From contig JBAXNR010000006.1 of assembly GCA_037133675.1 (NCBI GenBank), positions 13,530 through 77,529 on the forward strand: a DNA stretch of 64,000 bases, in the 5' to 3' direction. Source of the DNA: UBA4132 sp037133675 (GTDB lineage: Bacteria > Pseudomonadota > Gammaproteobacteria > Methylococcales > Methylomonadaceae). Below the pieces are notes generated by a model. That model ran no database searches. It saw only the letters and a list, made by a program, of their open reading frames with translations, and was not told where the DNA came from. Positions 8,328-18,300 of the stretch are shown here, one piece after another (positions within the stretch are counted from its first letter, which is position 1; each line of letters begins with the position of its first letter). A program made the position numbers and the translations under genes.

Positions 8328-9088
8328 ATGTCTCAATTGCTTTTAAAACCATTGTATTTAAAGAAATTTATCGCTTTTTGCGTATTTGGCCACAAACCTT
8401 ATTACCACCAGCAATAACCACCACCTTGTATTTTTTGATTTTCGGCAAACTAATTGGCGACCGTATTGGTACGATTAGTGGTGCCAGTTACATGAACTAT
8501 ATCGTTCCCGGTATTATTATAATGTCGGTAATTAGTAATTCTTACGCCAATGTAGTGTCGTCTTTTTATTCGACTAAATTCCAACGTAATATTGAAGAAC
8601 TATTGGTTGCACCTGTGCCTAACTGGGTGATATTAAGTGGTTATATCAGCGGCGGAATTATTCGCGGCTTATTGGTAGGGGTAGTGGTGGCATTAATCTC
8701 GTTATTATTTGCTGATTTTGCAGTACATAATATAGCCATTGCATTAATCACCGCACTATTAACCGCCACGCTATTTTCCTTAGCGGGATTTATTAACGCC
8801 CTACTGGCAGAAAGTTTTGATGATATTTCTATTATTCCTAACTTTGTGCTGACACCGTTAAGTTATCTTGGCGGGGTGTTTTATTCAGTGGCAATGCTTC
8901 CCCCCGTGTGGCAAAGCATTTCGATGGGTAATCCCATTTTATACATGGTCAATGCCTTTAGATATGGCTTAATTGGTGTCAGTGATATTGATATTCAACT
9001 GACATTTATCATGATGATCGGCTTTATAATTACTCTGACTTTGTTTAGCTTATACTTATTGTACAAAGGCATTGGTATTAAAAACTAG
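8324..9088 (+). CDS. yadH: ABC-2 type transport permease (YadH-like)
   Basis: The protein has 254 residues with six predicted membrane segments. The ABC-2 signature region is present: EELLVAPVPNWVILSGYISGGIIRG, then PLSYLGGVFYSVAMLPP. This is the closest pattern to E. coli YadH and NodJ. It is translationally coupled to the upstream ATPase by an ATGA overlap, so the pair forms one exporter. Confidence 0.9.
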   Translation: MNVSIAFKTIVFKEIYRFLRIWPQTLLPPAITTTLYFLIFGKLIGDRIGTISGASYMNYIVPGIIIMSVISNSYANVVSSFYSTKFQRNIEELLVAPVPNWVILSGYISGGIIRGLLVGVVVALISLLFADFAVHNIAIALITALLTATLFSLAGFINALLAESFDDISIIPNFVLTPLSYLGGVFYSVAMLPPVWQSISMGNPILYMVNAFRYGLIGVSDIDIQLTFIMMIGFIITLTLFSLYLLYKGIGIKN

Positions 9089-9130
9089 ATAAATGCCGAC
9101 AAAAAATTATTACCCTATTGAATAAGCGTG

Positions 9131-9170
9131 TAATACCCTCGTAATATTGCTATGTTATTACTGGGGTATA
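9131..9170. promoter_or_regulatory. Imperfect dyad upstream of phosphoketolase
   Basis: AATACCC...GTAATA and TATTAC...GGGTATA form an imperfect inverted repeat of about 15-bp arms, 70 bases before the phosphoketolase ATG. It could be an operator or the mRNA leader hairpin. No regulator was identified. Confidence 0.35.
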
Positions 9171-9239
9171 CAAAACGCCAGAATATCGGCTATTATGATA
9201 ATCAAAATTCTATCCACTTTCTTATTAAAAGGTATTCAC

Positions 9240-11627
9240 ATGACCACTGATCTAACAAGCACGGTAATAACACCGCTGAGTGCGGATGAGATACAAAAAA
9301 TCAATGCCTATTGGCGAGCCTGTAATTACATAGCCGCTGGCATGATTTACTTGCGTGACAATCCTTTGTTAAAAGAGCCGCTAAAACCAGAACACATTAA
9401 AAACCGTTTGCTGGGACATTGGGGGTCTAGTCCAGGTTTGAGTTTTGCCTATATTCACATTAATCGTTTGATTAAAAAATATGATCTGAATGCCATTTTT
9501 ATGGCAGGGCCTGGGCATGGCGCACCAGGTGTGCTTGCCCCTGTGTATTTAGAAAGCACTTATTCAGAAATTTACCCGAATAAAAGTGAAGATGAAGAAG
9601 GTTTATTGCAGTTTTTTAAAGAATTTTCTTTTCCAGGTGGTATTGGTAGTCACTGTACCCCTGAAACCCCAGGGTCAATTCATGAAGGCGGCGAGTTAGG
9701 TTATAGCGTGTCTCATGCCTTTGGTGCGGCTTACGATAATCCTGATTTATTAGTGGCGGTGATGGTCGGTGATGGTGAATCTGAAACAGGACCGTTAGCC
9801 ACTTCTTGGCACTCAAATAAATTTTTAAACCCGATTCGTGACGGAGCAGTATTACCGATTTTGCATTTGAATGGTTATAAAATTAATAACCCAACCTTGT
9901 TATCACGCATTTCTCATGAGGAATTAGAGAATCTGTTCAAAGGTTATGGCTATACACCGTATTTTGTCGAAGGCAACGATCCTGAAACCATGCACGCGCT
10001 CATGGCAGATGTGTTGGAACAATGTGTCGTCGAAATTCGCCGCGTTCAAGCAGAAGCGCGTAGTACAGGTATTGCCAGCCGTCCGCGCTGGCCGATGATT
10101 GTCTTGCGTAGCCCTAAAGGTTGGACGGGACCTAAAGAAGTTGATGGGCATAAAGTTGAAGGTTTTTGGCGTTCACATCAAGTGCCATTATCGAGTATCA
10201 AAGACAAACCTGAGCATTTAACCGCGTTAGAAACATGGCTACACAGTTATAAAGCGGAAGAATTATTTGATGCAGATGGCAAACTGATTGCAGAACTTAA
10301 AGCCTTAGCTCCACAAGGCACACGTCGTATGAGTGCAAATCCTCATGCTAACGGTGGTTTATTGCGCAAAGCCTTGCGAATGCCTGATTTTAAAGATTAC
10401 CAATTGGCATTGTCCGCTCCAGGTAAAGTCAGTGCAGAAAATACCCGTCCGTTGGGTAAATTTTTGCGTGATATTATGCGTGACAATATGAGTAATTTTC
10501 GTGTCTTTGGTCCTGATGAAAACAGCTCTAACAAGCTGGATGATATTTACACAGTCAGTAAAAAAACATGGTTAGCCGATTATTTACCTGAAGATGCTGA
10601 TGGTGGTGAATTGTCACCCGATGGTCGCGTCATGGAAATGCTGTCTGAACATACCTTGGAAGGTTGGTTAGAAGGCTATTTATTGACAGGTCGTCATGGT
10701 TTCTTTTCGACTTACGAAGCCTTTGTTCACGTCATTGATTCGATGTTTAATCAACACGCGAAATGGCTGGCAATGTCCAGTGCAGTGCCTTGGCGTGCAC
10801 CTGTGTCTTCGTTAAATCTGTTAATTACTTCTACCGTTTGGCGACAAGATCATAACGGCTTCACTCATCAAGACCCTGGATTTTTGGATTTAGTAGTGAA
10901 TAAAAGTCCAGAAGTGACGCGCATTTATTTACCACCCGATGTCAACTGTTTGCTATCTGTGGCAGATCATTGTTTGAAAAGTACCGATTACATCAACGTG
11001 ATTGTGTCTGACAAACAAAAACATTTGCAATATTTAGACATGGATGCGGCGGTTAAGCATTGCACCAAAGGCATAGGTATTTGGGATTGGGCAAGTAATG
11101 ATGATGGTGTAGAGCCCGATTTAGTGATTGCCAGTGCAGGTGATATTCCAACCAAAGAAGCCTTAGCCGCAGTGGTATTACTGCGTGAAAGCTTCCCCAA
11201 TCTAAAAATCCGCTTTATTAACGTGGTCGATTTATACAAATTGGTGCCTAGTTCCGAGCATCCACATGGGCTGTCCGAGCGTGATTTCAATAGCTTGTTT
11301 ACGCTAGATAAACCTGTGATTTTCAACTTCCACGGTTATCCTTGGTTAATTCATCGCCTGACTTACCGTCGTCATAATCACCCTAATTTCCATGTACGCG
11401 GCTATAAAGAAAAAGGCAGTATCAATACGCCGCTAGAATTAGCGATACAAAATGAAACCGACCGTTTCAGTTTGGCGATTGATGCCATAGATCGTATTCC
11501 TGCTCTGCAAGTCGCAGGTGCGCACGTCAAAGAAAAATTGCGTAATCATCAAATCGAATGTCGCAACTATGCTTATGAGCATGGTATAGACAAACCTGAA
11601 GACGACCAATGGTATTGGCCTTACTAA
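9240..11627 (+). CDS. xfp: Xylulose-5-phosphate/fructose-6-phosphate phosphoketolase
   Basis: The protein has 795 residues, the usual XFP length. The ATG at 9240 is preferred over in-frame ATGs upstream (the frame is open from 9147) because it follows AAAGG and gives the expected N-terminus MTTDLTS...ADEIQKINAYWRACNY. It is a thiamine diphosphate enzyme that splits xylulose-5-P or fructose-6-P with phosphate into acetyl-P plus glyceraldehyde-3-P or erythrose-4-P. Visible motifs are GPGHGAPG, FPGGIGSHCTPETPGS, the TPP-binding GDGESETGP, LNGYKINNPT and FRVFGPDENSSN. In RuMP-cycle methylotrophs it gives a route to acetyl units without decarboxylation. Pgi lies downstream. Confidence 0.95.
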   Translation: MTTDLTSTVITPLSADEIQKINAYWRACNYIAAGMIYLRDNPLLKEPLKPEHIKNRLLGHWGSSPGLSFAYIHINRLIKKYDLNAIFMAGPGHGAPGVLAPVYLESTYSEIYPNKSEDEEGLLQFFKEFSFPGGIGSHCTPETPGSIHEGGELGYSVSHAFGAAYDNPDLLVAVMVGDGESETGPLATSWHSNKFLNPIRDGAVLPILHLNGYKINNPTLLSRISHEELENLFKGYGYTPYFVEGNDPETMHALMADVLEQCVVEIRRVQAEARSTGIASRPRWPMIVLRSPKGWTGPKEVDGHKVEGFWRSHQVPLSSIKDKPEHLTALETWLHSYKAEELFDADGKLIAELKALAPQGTRRMSANPHANGGLLRKALRMPDFKDYQLALSAPGKVSAENTRPLGKFLRDIMRDNMSNFRVFGPDENSSNKLDDIYTVSKKTWLADYLPEDADGGELSPDGRVMEMLSEHTLEGWLEGYLLTGRHGFFSTYEAFVHVIDSMFNQHAKWLAMSSAVPWRAPVSSLNLLITSTVWRQDHNGFTHQDPGFLDLVVNKSPEVTRIYLPPDVNCLLSVADHCLKSTDYINVIVSDKQKHLQYLDMDAAVKHCTKGIGIWDWASNDDGVEPDLVIASAGDIPTKEALAAVVLLRESFPNLKIRFINVVDLYKLVPSSEHPHGLSERDFNSLFTLDKPVIFNFHGYPWLIHRLTYRRHNHPNFHVRGYKEKGSINTPLELAIQNETDRFSLAIDAIDRIPALQVAGAHVKEKLRNHQIECRNYAYEHGIDKPEDDQWYWPY

Positions 11628-11638
11628 GCTATCAGTTT

Positions 11639-11719
11639 GTAGGATGGGTAGAGGCGGTAGCCGAAACCCATCATTAATGCAGAGATGTGATGGGTTTCGC
11701 GTTTCTCTACCCATCCTAC
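11639..11719. repeat. Long REP-like hairpin, family 1, after xfp
   Basis: GTAGGATGGGTAGAG (11639-11653) pairs with CTCTACCCATCCTAC (11705-11719). An inner pair, CGAAACCCATCA with TGATGGGTTTCG, lies at 11662-11699. The same family is at 51692-51778, and a variant is at 45333-45410. It may end the xfp transcript. Confidence 0.8.
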
Positions 11720-11790
11720 ACTACTACAGACCTACTTAATTTATATTAAATATTTTGTAGCTTAGGCGATGCGATAGCCACACCCATCTT

Positions 11791-11813
11791 ATCTATTGTG
11801 ATTTACAATAGAT
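11791..11813. promoter_or_regulatory. Dyad ATCTATTGT-N5-ACAATAGAT upstream of pgi
   Basis: Two perfect 9-bp arms with a 5-base spacer lie about 90 bases before pgi. The size fits a dimeric repressor operator, but no regulator gene adjoins it, so this is inference. Confidence 0.35.
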
Positions 11814-11903
11814 TCTCCTCCACTGTCATTTCCACGCGGTATAATTCTTGCTCCACAATCAATAATTAACCCTCTTAAAAACACTCTAGCACACACAGGC
11901 ACT

Positions 11904-13487
11904 ATGAATAATCAAGAACTTTGGCAACGTTACCAAGACTGGCTGTATTTTCACGAAAGTCTAGGACTCTATTTGGACGTTAGTCGAATGCGCTTTGACG
12001 ATGATTTTTTGGCAACCATGCAACCAAAATTTACCCGCGCATTCCAAGATATGGTGGCATTAGAAGCGGGTGCGATTGCTAATCCCGATGAACATAGAAT
12101 GGTGGGGCATTATTGGTTGCGTCATCCTGAATTAGCTCCCGCCGATTTGCAACATGAAATTATTGCCGCTGTAGAGCAAATTGAAGCGTTTGTTACAAAG
12201 GTTCATAACGGGTCGATTTGTCCACCAAACGCACCAAAATTTACCGATATTATTTTTATCGGCATCGGCGGTTCAGCATTAGGCCCTCAATTTGTTGCCG
12301 AAGCTTTGTCGCCTGATTTTCCTCCGTTAATCACGCATTTTATTGATAACACCGATCCTGCGGGCATCGACAGAATTTTGCATCGCTTACATGACAGTCT
12401 TGACCATACCTTGGTTATTGTCGCCAGTAAATCAGGCGGCACACCTGAAACCCGCAACGGACTGTTAGAAGTCAGACACGCTTATCAGCAACAAGGTTTA
12501 GATTTTCCCCGTTATGCCGTTGCTGTGACCATGCAGGGCAGTAAAATGGACGAGATGGAATGTCATGAACATTGGCTTGCGAGTTTCCCCATGTTTGATT
12601 GGGTAGGCGGTCGTACCTCAGAAATGTCTGCGGTTGGTTTGTTATCAGCGGCTTTGATAGGCATAGACATACGCGCCATGTTAGCAGGAGCAAAAGCAAT
12701 GGATGAAGCCACGCGTATTCACGATATTAAACGTAACCCTGCCGCCTTGTTAGCCTTGTCTTGGTATCACGCAGGTCATGGCAAAGGTGAAAAAGATATG
12801 GTGGTGTTGGCTTATAAAGACAGCCTATTATTATTTTCCCGCTATTTGCAGCAATTAGTGATGGAATCCTTGGGCAAAGAATTAGACTTAGACGGTAACA
12901 TCGTCCATCAAGGCATTACTGTCTATGGTAATAAAGGTTCGACCGATCAACACGCTTATGTTCAACAGTTACGCGAAGGTGTGGTTAATTTTTTCGTTAC
13001 CTTTATTGAAGTATTAAAAGACCGTAATGGCGTGTCTATTGAAGTTGAACCCGATGCCACCACGGGTGATTTTTTATCGGGTTTTATGCAAGGTACACGC
13101 GAAGCACTGTATGAAAATGAACGTGATTCCATTACCGTGACTATTAATCAAGTCGATGCACAAACTATTGGCGCATTAATTGCTCTGTATGAACGAGCTG
13201 TGGGGTTTTATGGCTCGTTAGTGCATATTAACGCTTACCATCAACCAGGTGTGGAAGCGGGTAAAAAAGTTGCTACCTCGTTGCTGGCATTACAACGGCG
13301 CGTGTTGGCGGTGTTAAAAACAGAAAATCAGCCGTTGTTATTAACAACATTGGCAGAAAAAGTAGGTGCGAGCGATCAGATTGAAATAGTTTACAAAATT
13401 GTCCGTCATTTGGCGGCAAATAGCCGTGGCGTTACCTTACAAGGCAATTTAACTCAACTGAATGAATTGAGTGTTTGCTACGCTTAG
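11904..13487 (+). CDS. pgi: Glucose-6-phosphate isomerase (cyanobacterial-like form)
   Basis: The protein has 527 residues and interconverts glucose-6-P and fructose-6-P. The first SIS domain has IFIGIGGSALGPQFVAEAL and VIVASKSGGTPETRNGL. WVGGRTSEMSAVGLL follows, then ESLGKELD with the catalytic Glu region, and KGSTDQHAYVQQLREG. The length, the GGTPETRNG loop, the 'FDWVGGRTSEMSAVG' block and the C-terminal winged-helix-like tail (EKVGASDQIEIVYKIVRHLAAN) fit the group typical of cyanobacteria, not the E. coli-size form. A histidine phosphatase follows. Confidence 0.93.
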   Translation: MNNQELWQRYQDWLYFHESLGLYLDVSRMRFDDDFLATMQPKFTRAFQDMVALEAGAIANPDEHRMVGHYWLRHPELAPADLQHEIIAAVEQIEAFVTKVHNGSICPPNAPKFTDIIFIGIGGSALGPQFVAEALSPDFPPLITHFIDNTDPAGIDRILHRLHDSLDHTLVIVASKSGGTPETRNGLLEVRHAYQQQGLDFPRYAVAVTMQGSKMDEMECHEHWLASFPMFDWVGGRTSEMSAVGLLSAALIGIDIRAMLAGAKAMDEATRIHDIKRNPAALLALSWYHAGHGKGEKDMVVLAYKDSLLLFSRYLQQLVMESLGKELDLDGNIVHQGITVYGNKGSTDQHAYVQQLREGVVNFFVTFIEVLKDRNGVSIEVEPDATTGDFLSGFMQGTREALYENERDSITVTINQVDAQTIGALIALYERAVGFYGSLVHINAYHQPGVEAGKKVATSLLALQRRVLAVLKTENQPLLLTTLAEKVGASDQIEIVYKIVRHLAANSRGVTLQGNLTQLNELSVCYA

Positions 13488-13539
13488 TCAGAATGTAGCG
13501 GCAATCCCTACGGTATTTTATCCACACACGAGATTATTT

Positions 13540-14181
13540 ATGAGTCTAAAACTGTATTTATTACGCCACGGAGAAACTCCGTATAGCCAAGAAGGTGCGT
13601 TTTGCGGCACATTGGATGCCGAATTAACCCCTGAAGGTCACGCAATGGCACAAGCATTTGCCGATGCTTATAGCGAAATTGATTGGACAGATGTTTATGT
13701 AAGTCCTATGAAACGTACTATTGCCACCGCCCAACCTTTGTGTGATGCCATCGGTAAAACCATGCAAATTCGAGACGGGCTGAAAGAAATCAATTATGGC
13801 GAGTGGGAAAGTCAAGACTTAGACCATATCAAACAAAACTACGAACAAGATTATATTCGCTGGATGACTGAACCTGCGTGGAATGCACCCACAGGCGGTG
13901 AAACGTCGGTACAGATTGCTAACCGTGCGCTTGCTGTGATTGCTGAAATTGAAGCCAAATACAGTAGCGGTGGCAACATACTGATTGTGTCCCATAAAGC
14001 CACTATTCGTATCATTATTTGTAGTTTGTTAGGCATGGATATTGGTCGTTACCGTGATCGCGTCAACGCACTAGCGGGTTCGATTAGCGTCATTAAATTT
14101 GCTACTTATGGCCCTATGCTGGAAGTATTGGGCGATCGTCATTACCTGCCTCAACAGTTGCGTGACCGTGCGGGGACTTAA
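13540..14181 (+). CDS. Histidine phosphatase superfamily protein (phosphoglycerate mutase-like)
   Basis: The protein has 213 residues from the ATG at 13540. The frame is open further upstream and overlaps the end of pgi, but the conserved N-terminus LKLYLLRHGET begins here. The catalytic RHG motif is at residues 8-10, YVSPMKRTIATAQPL gives the second Arg region, and VSHKATIRIIICSLLG supplies the second His. Family members act as cofactor-dependent phosphoglycerate mutases or as phosphatases of sugar phosphates and other small phosphates, and specificity cannot be read here. The position behind pgi suggests a sugar-phosphate substrate. Confidence 0.88.
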   Translation: MSLKLYLLRHGETPYSQEGAFCGTLDAELTPEGHAMAQAFADAYSEIDWTDVYVSPMKRTIATAQPLCDAIGKTMQIRDGLKEINYGEWESQDLDHIKQNYEQDYIRWMTEPAWNAPTGGETSVQIANRALAVIAEIEAKYSSGGNILIVSHKATIRIIICSLLGMDIGRYRDRVNALAGSISVIKFATYGPMLEVLGDRHYLPQQLRDRAGT

Positions 14182-14191
14182 ATGCACTATG

Positions 14192-14236
14192 TTATACACA
14201 GTTATGCACAATTTTTGTGGATAACTCTGTGGATAA
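14192..14236. other. Cluster of four DnaA-box-like 9-mers
   Basis: TTATACACA (14192-14200) and TTATGCACA (14202-14210) lie on the + strand. TGTGGATAA occurs at 14216-14224 and 14228-14236, the reverse complement of TTATCCACA. All four match the TTATNCACA consensus within 45 bases and form a mirror arrangement. The gap from 14182 to 14639 holds only this cluster and the repeat at 14409-14515. Confidence 0.65.
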
Positions 14237-14408
14237 GTGGTGTATATCGTTGCTTAGTGGCGGTTTTTATTACAGTTTTGTTACATTGTCTAAAAATAAG
14301 ACAACTGTGTCAGTATAGGCATACAGTTATCTTGCCTAATTTATCGACGGTTAGCTATAAGTTCCTAACAAAAAAATCAGCATGACTATAATGTTCAAGC
14401 TAGATCAT

Positions 14409-14515
14409 CGTCATTCCAGCATGGATGCTGGAATCCAGTGCCAAGGATGGCATTACATTGAACAGAACCCTCGCTCTCCCTGTGACTGGATTCTGGCATC
14501 CCTGCCAGAATGACG
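14409..14515. repeat. REP-like palindromic repeat, family 2
   Basis: CGTCATTCCAGCATGGATGC on the left and TGGCATCCCTGCCAGAATGACG on the right form a long hairpin with inner pairs. The last 13 bases of the window (63988-64000, CGTCATTCCAGCA) start a further copy. It separates the glycolysis genes from the convergent response-regulator gene. Confidence 0.8.
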
Positions 14516-14639
14516 TATTTTATATATGCGACTAATTACGATAAACTTACCACAACACCATCGGTAATCGTATCGAGTATAAGCGGGAGATTCTCAGAGG
14601 TCTTCGAACAGGATGGAATTCTATTTATAAAACGTTTTT

Positions 14640-15338
14640 TTACATCACAACGGTATCAGAGCCATCAATGTGTTGCGAAGTAATCGCTGCGATGATAGAA
14701 GGCATTTTCGATAAATCACCCAATATATGCAGTACAGGTGTGGGTATCTCGCGTACCAACATAGGTGTAGCAAATACGTCATTAGCCAAGGCTTTCTCTG
14801 GCATATATAGCACCTCAATAATATTTAACATCCAATCTTCAGGCGCGTAGCAGGCATTCAACGAGCTACTGAGTCGTTCAACATATTGCTTAAATTCATC
14901 ATTCAGTAAAACAACATACAAAGTCAATATCAATTTGTGCGGATACTCTTTCGCTATTTCAATCGGTGCTTCATTAATATTAGATCTAACAATATGCCTA
15001 ATTTGTGCCGACGACAATGGCTTACTAGCGATTTGAAACTGTAGCCCTTCGCTATGCGCCACTTTGAGCTGATCCATATACTCCTCAGCAAAGGCGGTGA
15101 CGATGTAAACGACTAGACTGTTATCGATGGTTTTTAACCGCCGCAAAGTCTCAACGCCATCCATATCTGGCATACGCAGATCGAGAAAAATTAAATCGGG
15201 ACGCTGCTCTTTTACCATCTCAATGCCTTTTGCGCCACCAGTAGCTTGGCGCACTTCATAACCCGCATCTTCAAGTATTAGACTGAACGCGCCGCGTACT
15301 GCGGGGTCATCATCAATTATCAATATAGTGTGTACCAT
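14640..15338 (-). CDS. Response regulator with REC and KaiB-like domains
   Basis: The protein has 232 residues. Residues 1-120 are a receiver domain: acidic pocket IIDDDP, phospho-acceptor Asp53 in IFLDLRMPDMDG, and Lys106 in ASKPLSS. Residues about 133-215 match KaiB, with a LILTLYVVLLND start, IIEVLYMPEKA, VFATPMLVREIPTPVLHILGDLS and an 'I-A-A-I' end. KaiB is a thioredoxin-like fold-switching clock protein in cyanobacteria. A receiver joined to KaiB suggests phosphorylation-controlled protein binding, with no DNA-binding domain visible. The gene lies 16 bases downstream of the giant kinase, which is its likely partner. Confidence 0.85.
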   Translation of the reverse strand: MVHTILIIDDDPAVRGAFSLILEDAGYEVRQATGGAKGIEMVKEQRPDLIFLDLRMPDMDGVETLRRLKTIDNSLVVYIVTAFAEEYMDQLKVAHSEGLQFQIASKPLSSAQIRHIVRSNINEAPIEIAKEYPHKLILTLYVVLLNDEFKQYVERLSSSLNACYAPEDWMLNIIEVLYMPEKALANDVFATPMLVREIPTPVLHILGDLSKMPSIIAAITSQHIDGSDTVVM

Positions 15339-15354
15339 AATTTTAAGCTCAGTG

Positions 15355-18300
15355 TTAATCGATTATTCTGAATTGTAACGTCATACAGCAGCCACAACCA
15401 GATTTATTATAGGCGGTAATACTACCTCCCGCTTCTTCGATAAGGCGGTGTGATACCGATAAACCTAAACCTGTGCCTTTACCAGGTGGTTTAGTGGTAA
15501 AAAATGGGTCGAAAATACGCGTCAATACCGCTTCTGGAATACCAGAACCATTGTCGCAAATCGATAATTTCAAAAATTCCCCATTGACCACGGCGGTAAT
15601 ATCAATGCGCGGCTCAGGCGTTTCATTCAGAGCATCGCGGGCATTCAGCAATAAATTAATTAATACTTGTTGCAAACTATCTGTACTGAAGAGTATGGCG
15701 GGCAAGTGTTCAGCAACATCAAGCTGTATTCGTATATTGGTTTTTTTAAGTTCACCTTCCAATAACAACAAGGTTTGGTCAATGGTTTTGCTAATATGGC
15801 AAGACTCAGTAGGATTCGATTTAGTACGCACATAAATCAGCATATTGCGGACAATATTTTTAATGCGTTCAATTTCATGCAGAGCTTGCCCTAATACCTT
15901 GGCTATTTTGACATCGGTGGTTTTTTCTTGGGCAAATTCCACATAATTCATCACGCCCATCAGCGGATTATTAATTTCATGCGCCACGCCACCGACCAGA
16001 GTACCTAATGCAGATAATTTTTCCATCTGCATCATGTGTTCTCGACTTTCTTGCAACTGCTGATAGGCGAGGCGGGTTTCTTCCAATAAACGTGCATTTT
16101 CCAAAGAAATAGCAGCATGAGAAGTCAATAATTCGGTCATGCCCGTTTTTTCAGGAGTAAAAATACCGACCGATAGGCGATTTTCTAAATATAACACGCC
16201 AATTAACTGCCCTTGCTTAACCACAGGTAGGCATAACACAGAGCGTAAACCCATAGTTTGTACGTCGGGTAGTTGCTGAAAATCACCCTCGGTACAAGCA
16301 TCACGCAACACCAGTTTTTCCTGAGTACGAAACACATAATTAACAATAGACGAGCAAATATCCGTCGCTTGGTTCATGTTGTAATGGCGTGGTTTTAAAA
16401 TTGGTTGTTTGCCGATGTGATTTTCTACGGCGACTAGCAGCTCATTCTGTTCTTTAATCAATAAATAACCGTGTTGCGCTCCTGAGCATTCCAATACCAC
16501 TGTCATGATTTTTTGTAATAACTTCTCTAAATTGGTCTCTGCCGACAAAGCCAGCGTGGATTTCATCAAATAATTAACATCGAGATTGGGTAAAGTCGAT
16601 AACCCTTGGTTTTCATCAATCGTACTGAGTTGACTAGCGCGGTTACTGGTGGTGCTGTCATGATGGTAACGCTCATACAGACCAGCAATCTTGGCATCGG
16701 CATGACATAGTGTGTATAAACGCCACGCTTCAGCATAATACATTGCAGGTTTGCCTAACTTGGATTCAGTCAGTAAATCGCCAAGACATTCGTAGAGATG
16801 CCCCGTCAGTAGTGTGTAACCTTGCTCTTGCGCCTGTGTAATCGCAGAAAAATAACAACTTATCTTTATCGCGTGGTGTGTTGAGTTATCTTTATAATAA
16901 TCAATTTCTGCGTAAATCAAGCTCAAATAGGGGGTTAATAACACACCCAAACTTGCCCATTGTTCAATTTTTTTTAACAGCGGGATAATGTCCGCTTCAC
17001 ACTGCTGCCACTGTCCGCGTGGCGTAATGCGTAGCTGATTTAAAATGCGAAACACAAACCACAGCCGTTTCAGTACATTATCCGTTAAACCATGTAAATA
17101 ATTTTCTACCGCTTTCAGCGATACTGCCGCCGCATGGTATTCAGCGCGGTAATACTGACTAATGGCAAGTAACACAAAATAACTACCCGATGCCGCGACA
17201 TAATTGTTTTCCGTCCAACGGGCAAGTGTTTCATCCATTGCCACAGGTACATAATCGGCTTTCATCGGCGCAACCCAACCCGCTAACACTGCTTCGGCTA
17301 AACCCACCGAAAAAAATAATTGGTTTTTGCGCGAAAACTGCAAACATTCATTAGCAACTTCTTCAATGTGCTGTAAATCTTTACCCTGCACTTGTAAATT
17401 CCACATCTTAGGACCATAAGACAAGCCCGCGTTATATAAATCACCACAGTTTTTGCCGCATTGTATGGCTTTCAAACAGTAAGCCACAATGTCAGCAGGG
17501 TGGCTACGCGAGTGCATATTGCACCAGACGATACCATTCATACCGCGTGTTGCCCCGAAGGTATTGGGATACTTGGCGCATAAATGGTGGGCTAAATCTT
17601 CATAACGAAACGCCAGTTCAAACTGTTCTTGCTCGCCTAGGTTCAGCCCCATAATGGAAAACGAATAAATCACCGATTCATCCATACCCCCTGCTAAACA
17701 CAGTTGCGTAGATTGTGCCGCTGACAAATACAATTGCGGTACTAAGCCACACATATATAAATCAGGAATTAATTCACTGTAAAACGCCAATTCTATTTTA
17801 CTTTTACGTTCGTTAGTAAATGGCATGGTTAATATGGTTTTCCACACATCACCTTGCGCAGCAATCTCTGCCATTAAAAGCTGCATTCGTTGCTGTGCTT
17901 GTTCGGCATCCTCTGGAATGGCTTTATCAAAATACGCCAAACCACGATTAGCGGTAATAATCGCCTGATTGAAATTACCAAACGACGATAATGAGGTGGT
18001 TTGTTCAGCTAAGGCTTCGGCTTTATCAAAATCACTGATAGCGTGGTCGATGAGTGTATTAAGCAGGGTTTCTGACTCCTCATAACGCTCACACATTAAA
18101 TTGGTTTTTGCCAGTCGTTGATAAATGCGAAACGTCAGTTGATAGGCAGACTCCCAACAATCTTTGGACAAATAATCATGGGCATTGCGAAAAAATTCAT
18201 TCGCCGCATGACTCGCTAAGGCATCTAAGGCTTTGTTGCCTGCGTGAAAATTAATCGTTACCAGACGGTAGCGCGTGGCATCATCCAACTTCTCAGGATG

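Noticed and set aside
9147..9239. N-terminal extension of phosphoketolase from the upstream ATG
   Set aside because: The 31 extra residues are hydrophobic and not part of the family. The ATG at 9240 has the ribosome site.
14192..14236. Calling the DnaA-box cluster a chromosomal origin
   Set aside because: No dnaA, dnaN, gyrB, rpmH or AT-rich unwinding element adjoins it, so only a binding cluster is reported.
14182..14385. 67-codon ORF right after the histidine phosphatase
   Set aside because: It covers the DnaA-box cluster, has no ribosome site separate from the previous stop, and its residues show no family pattern.
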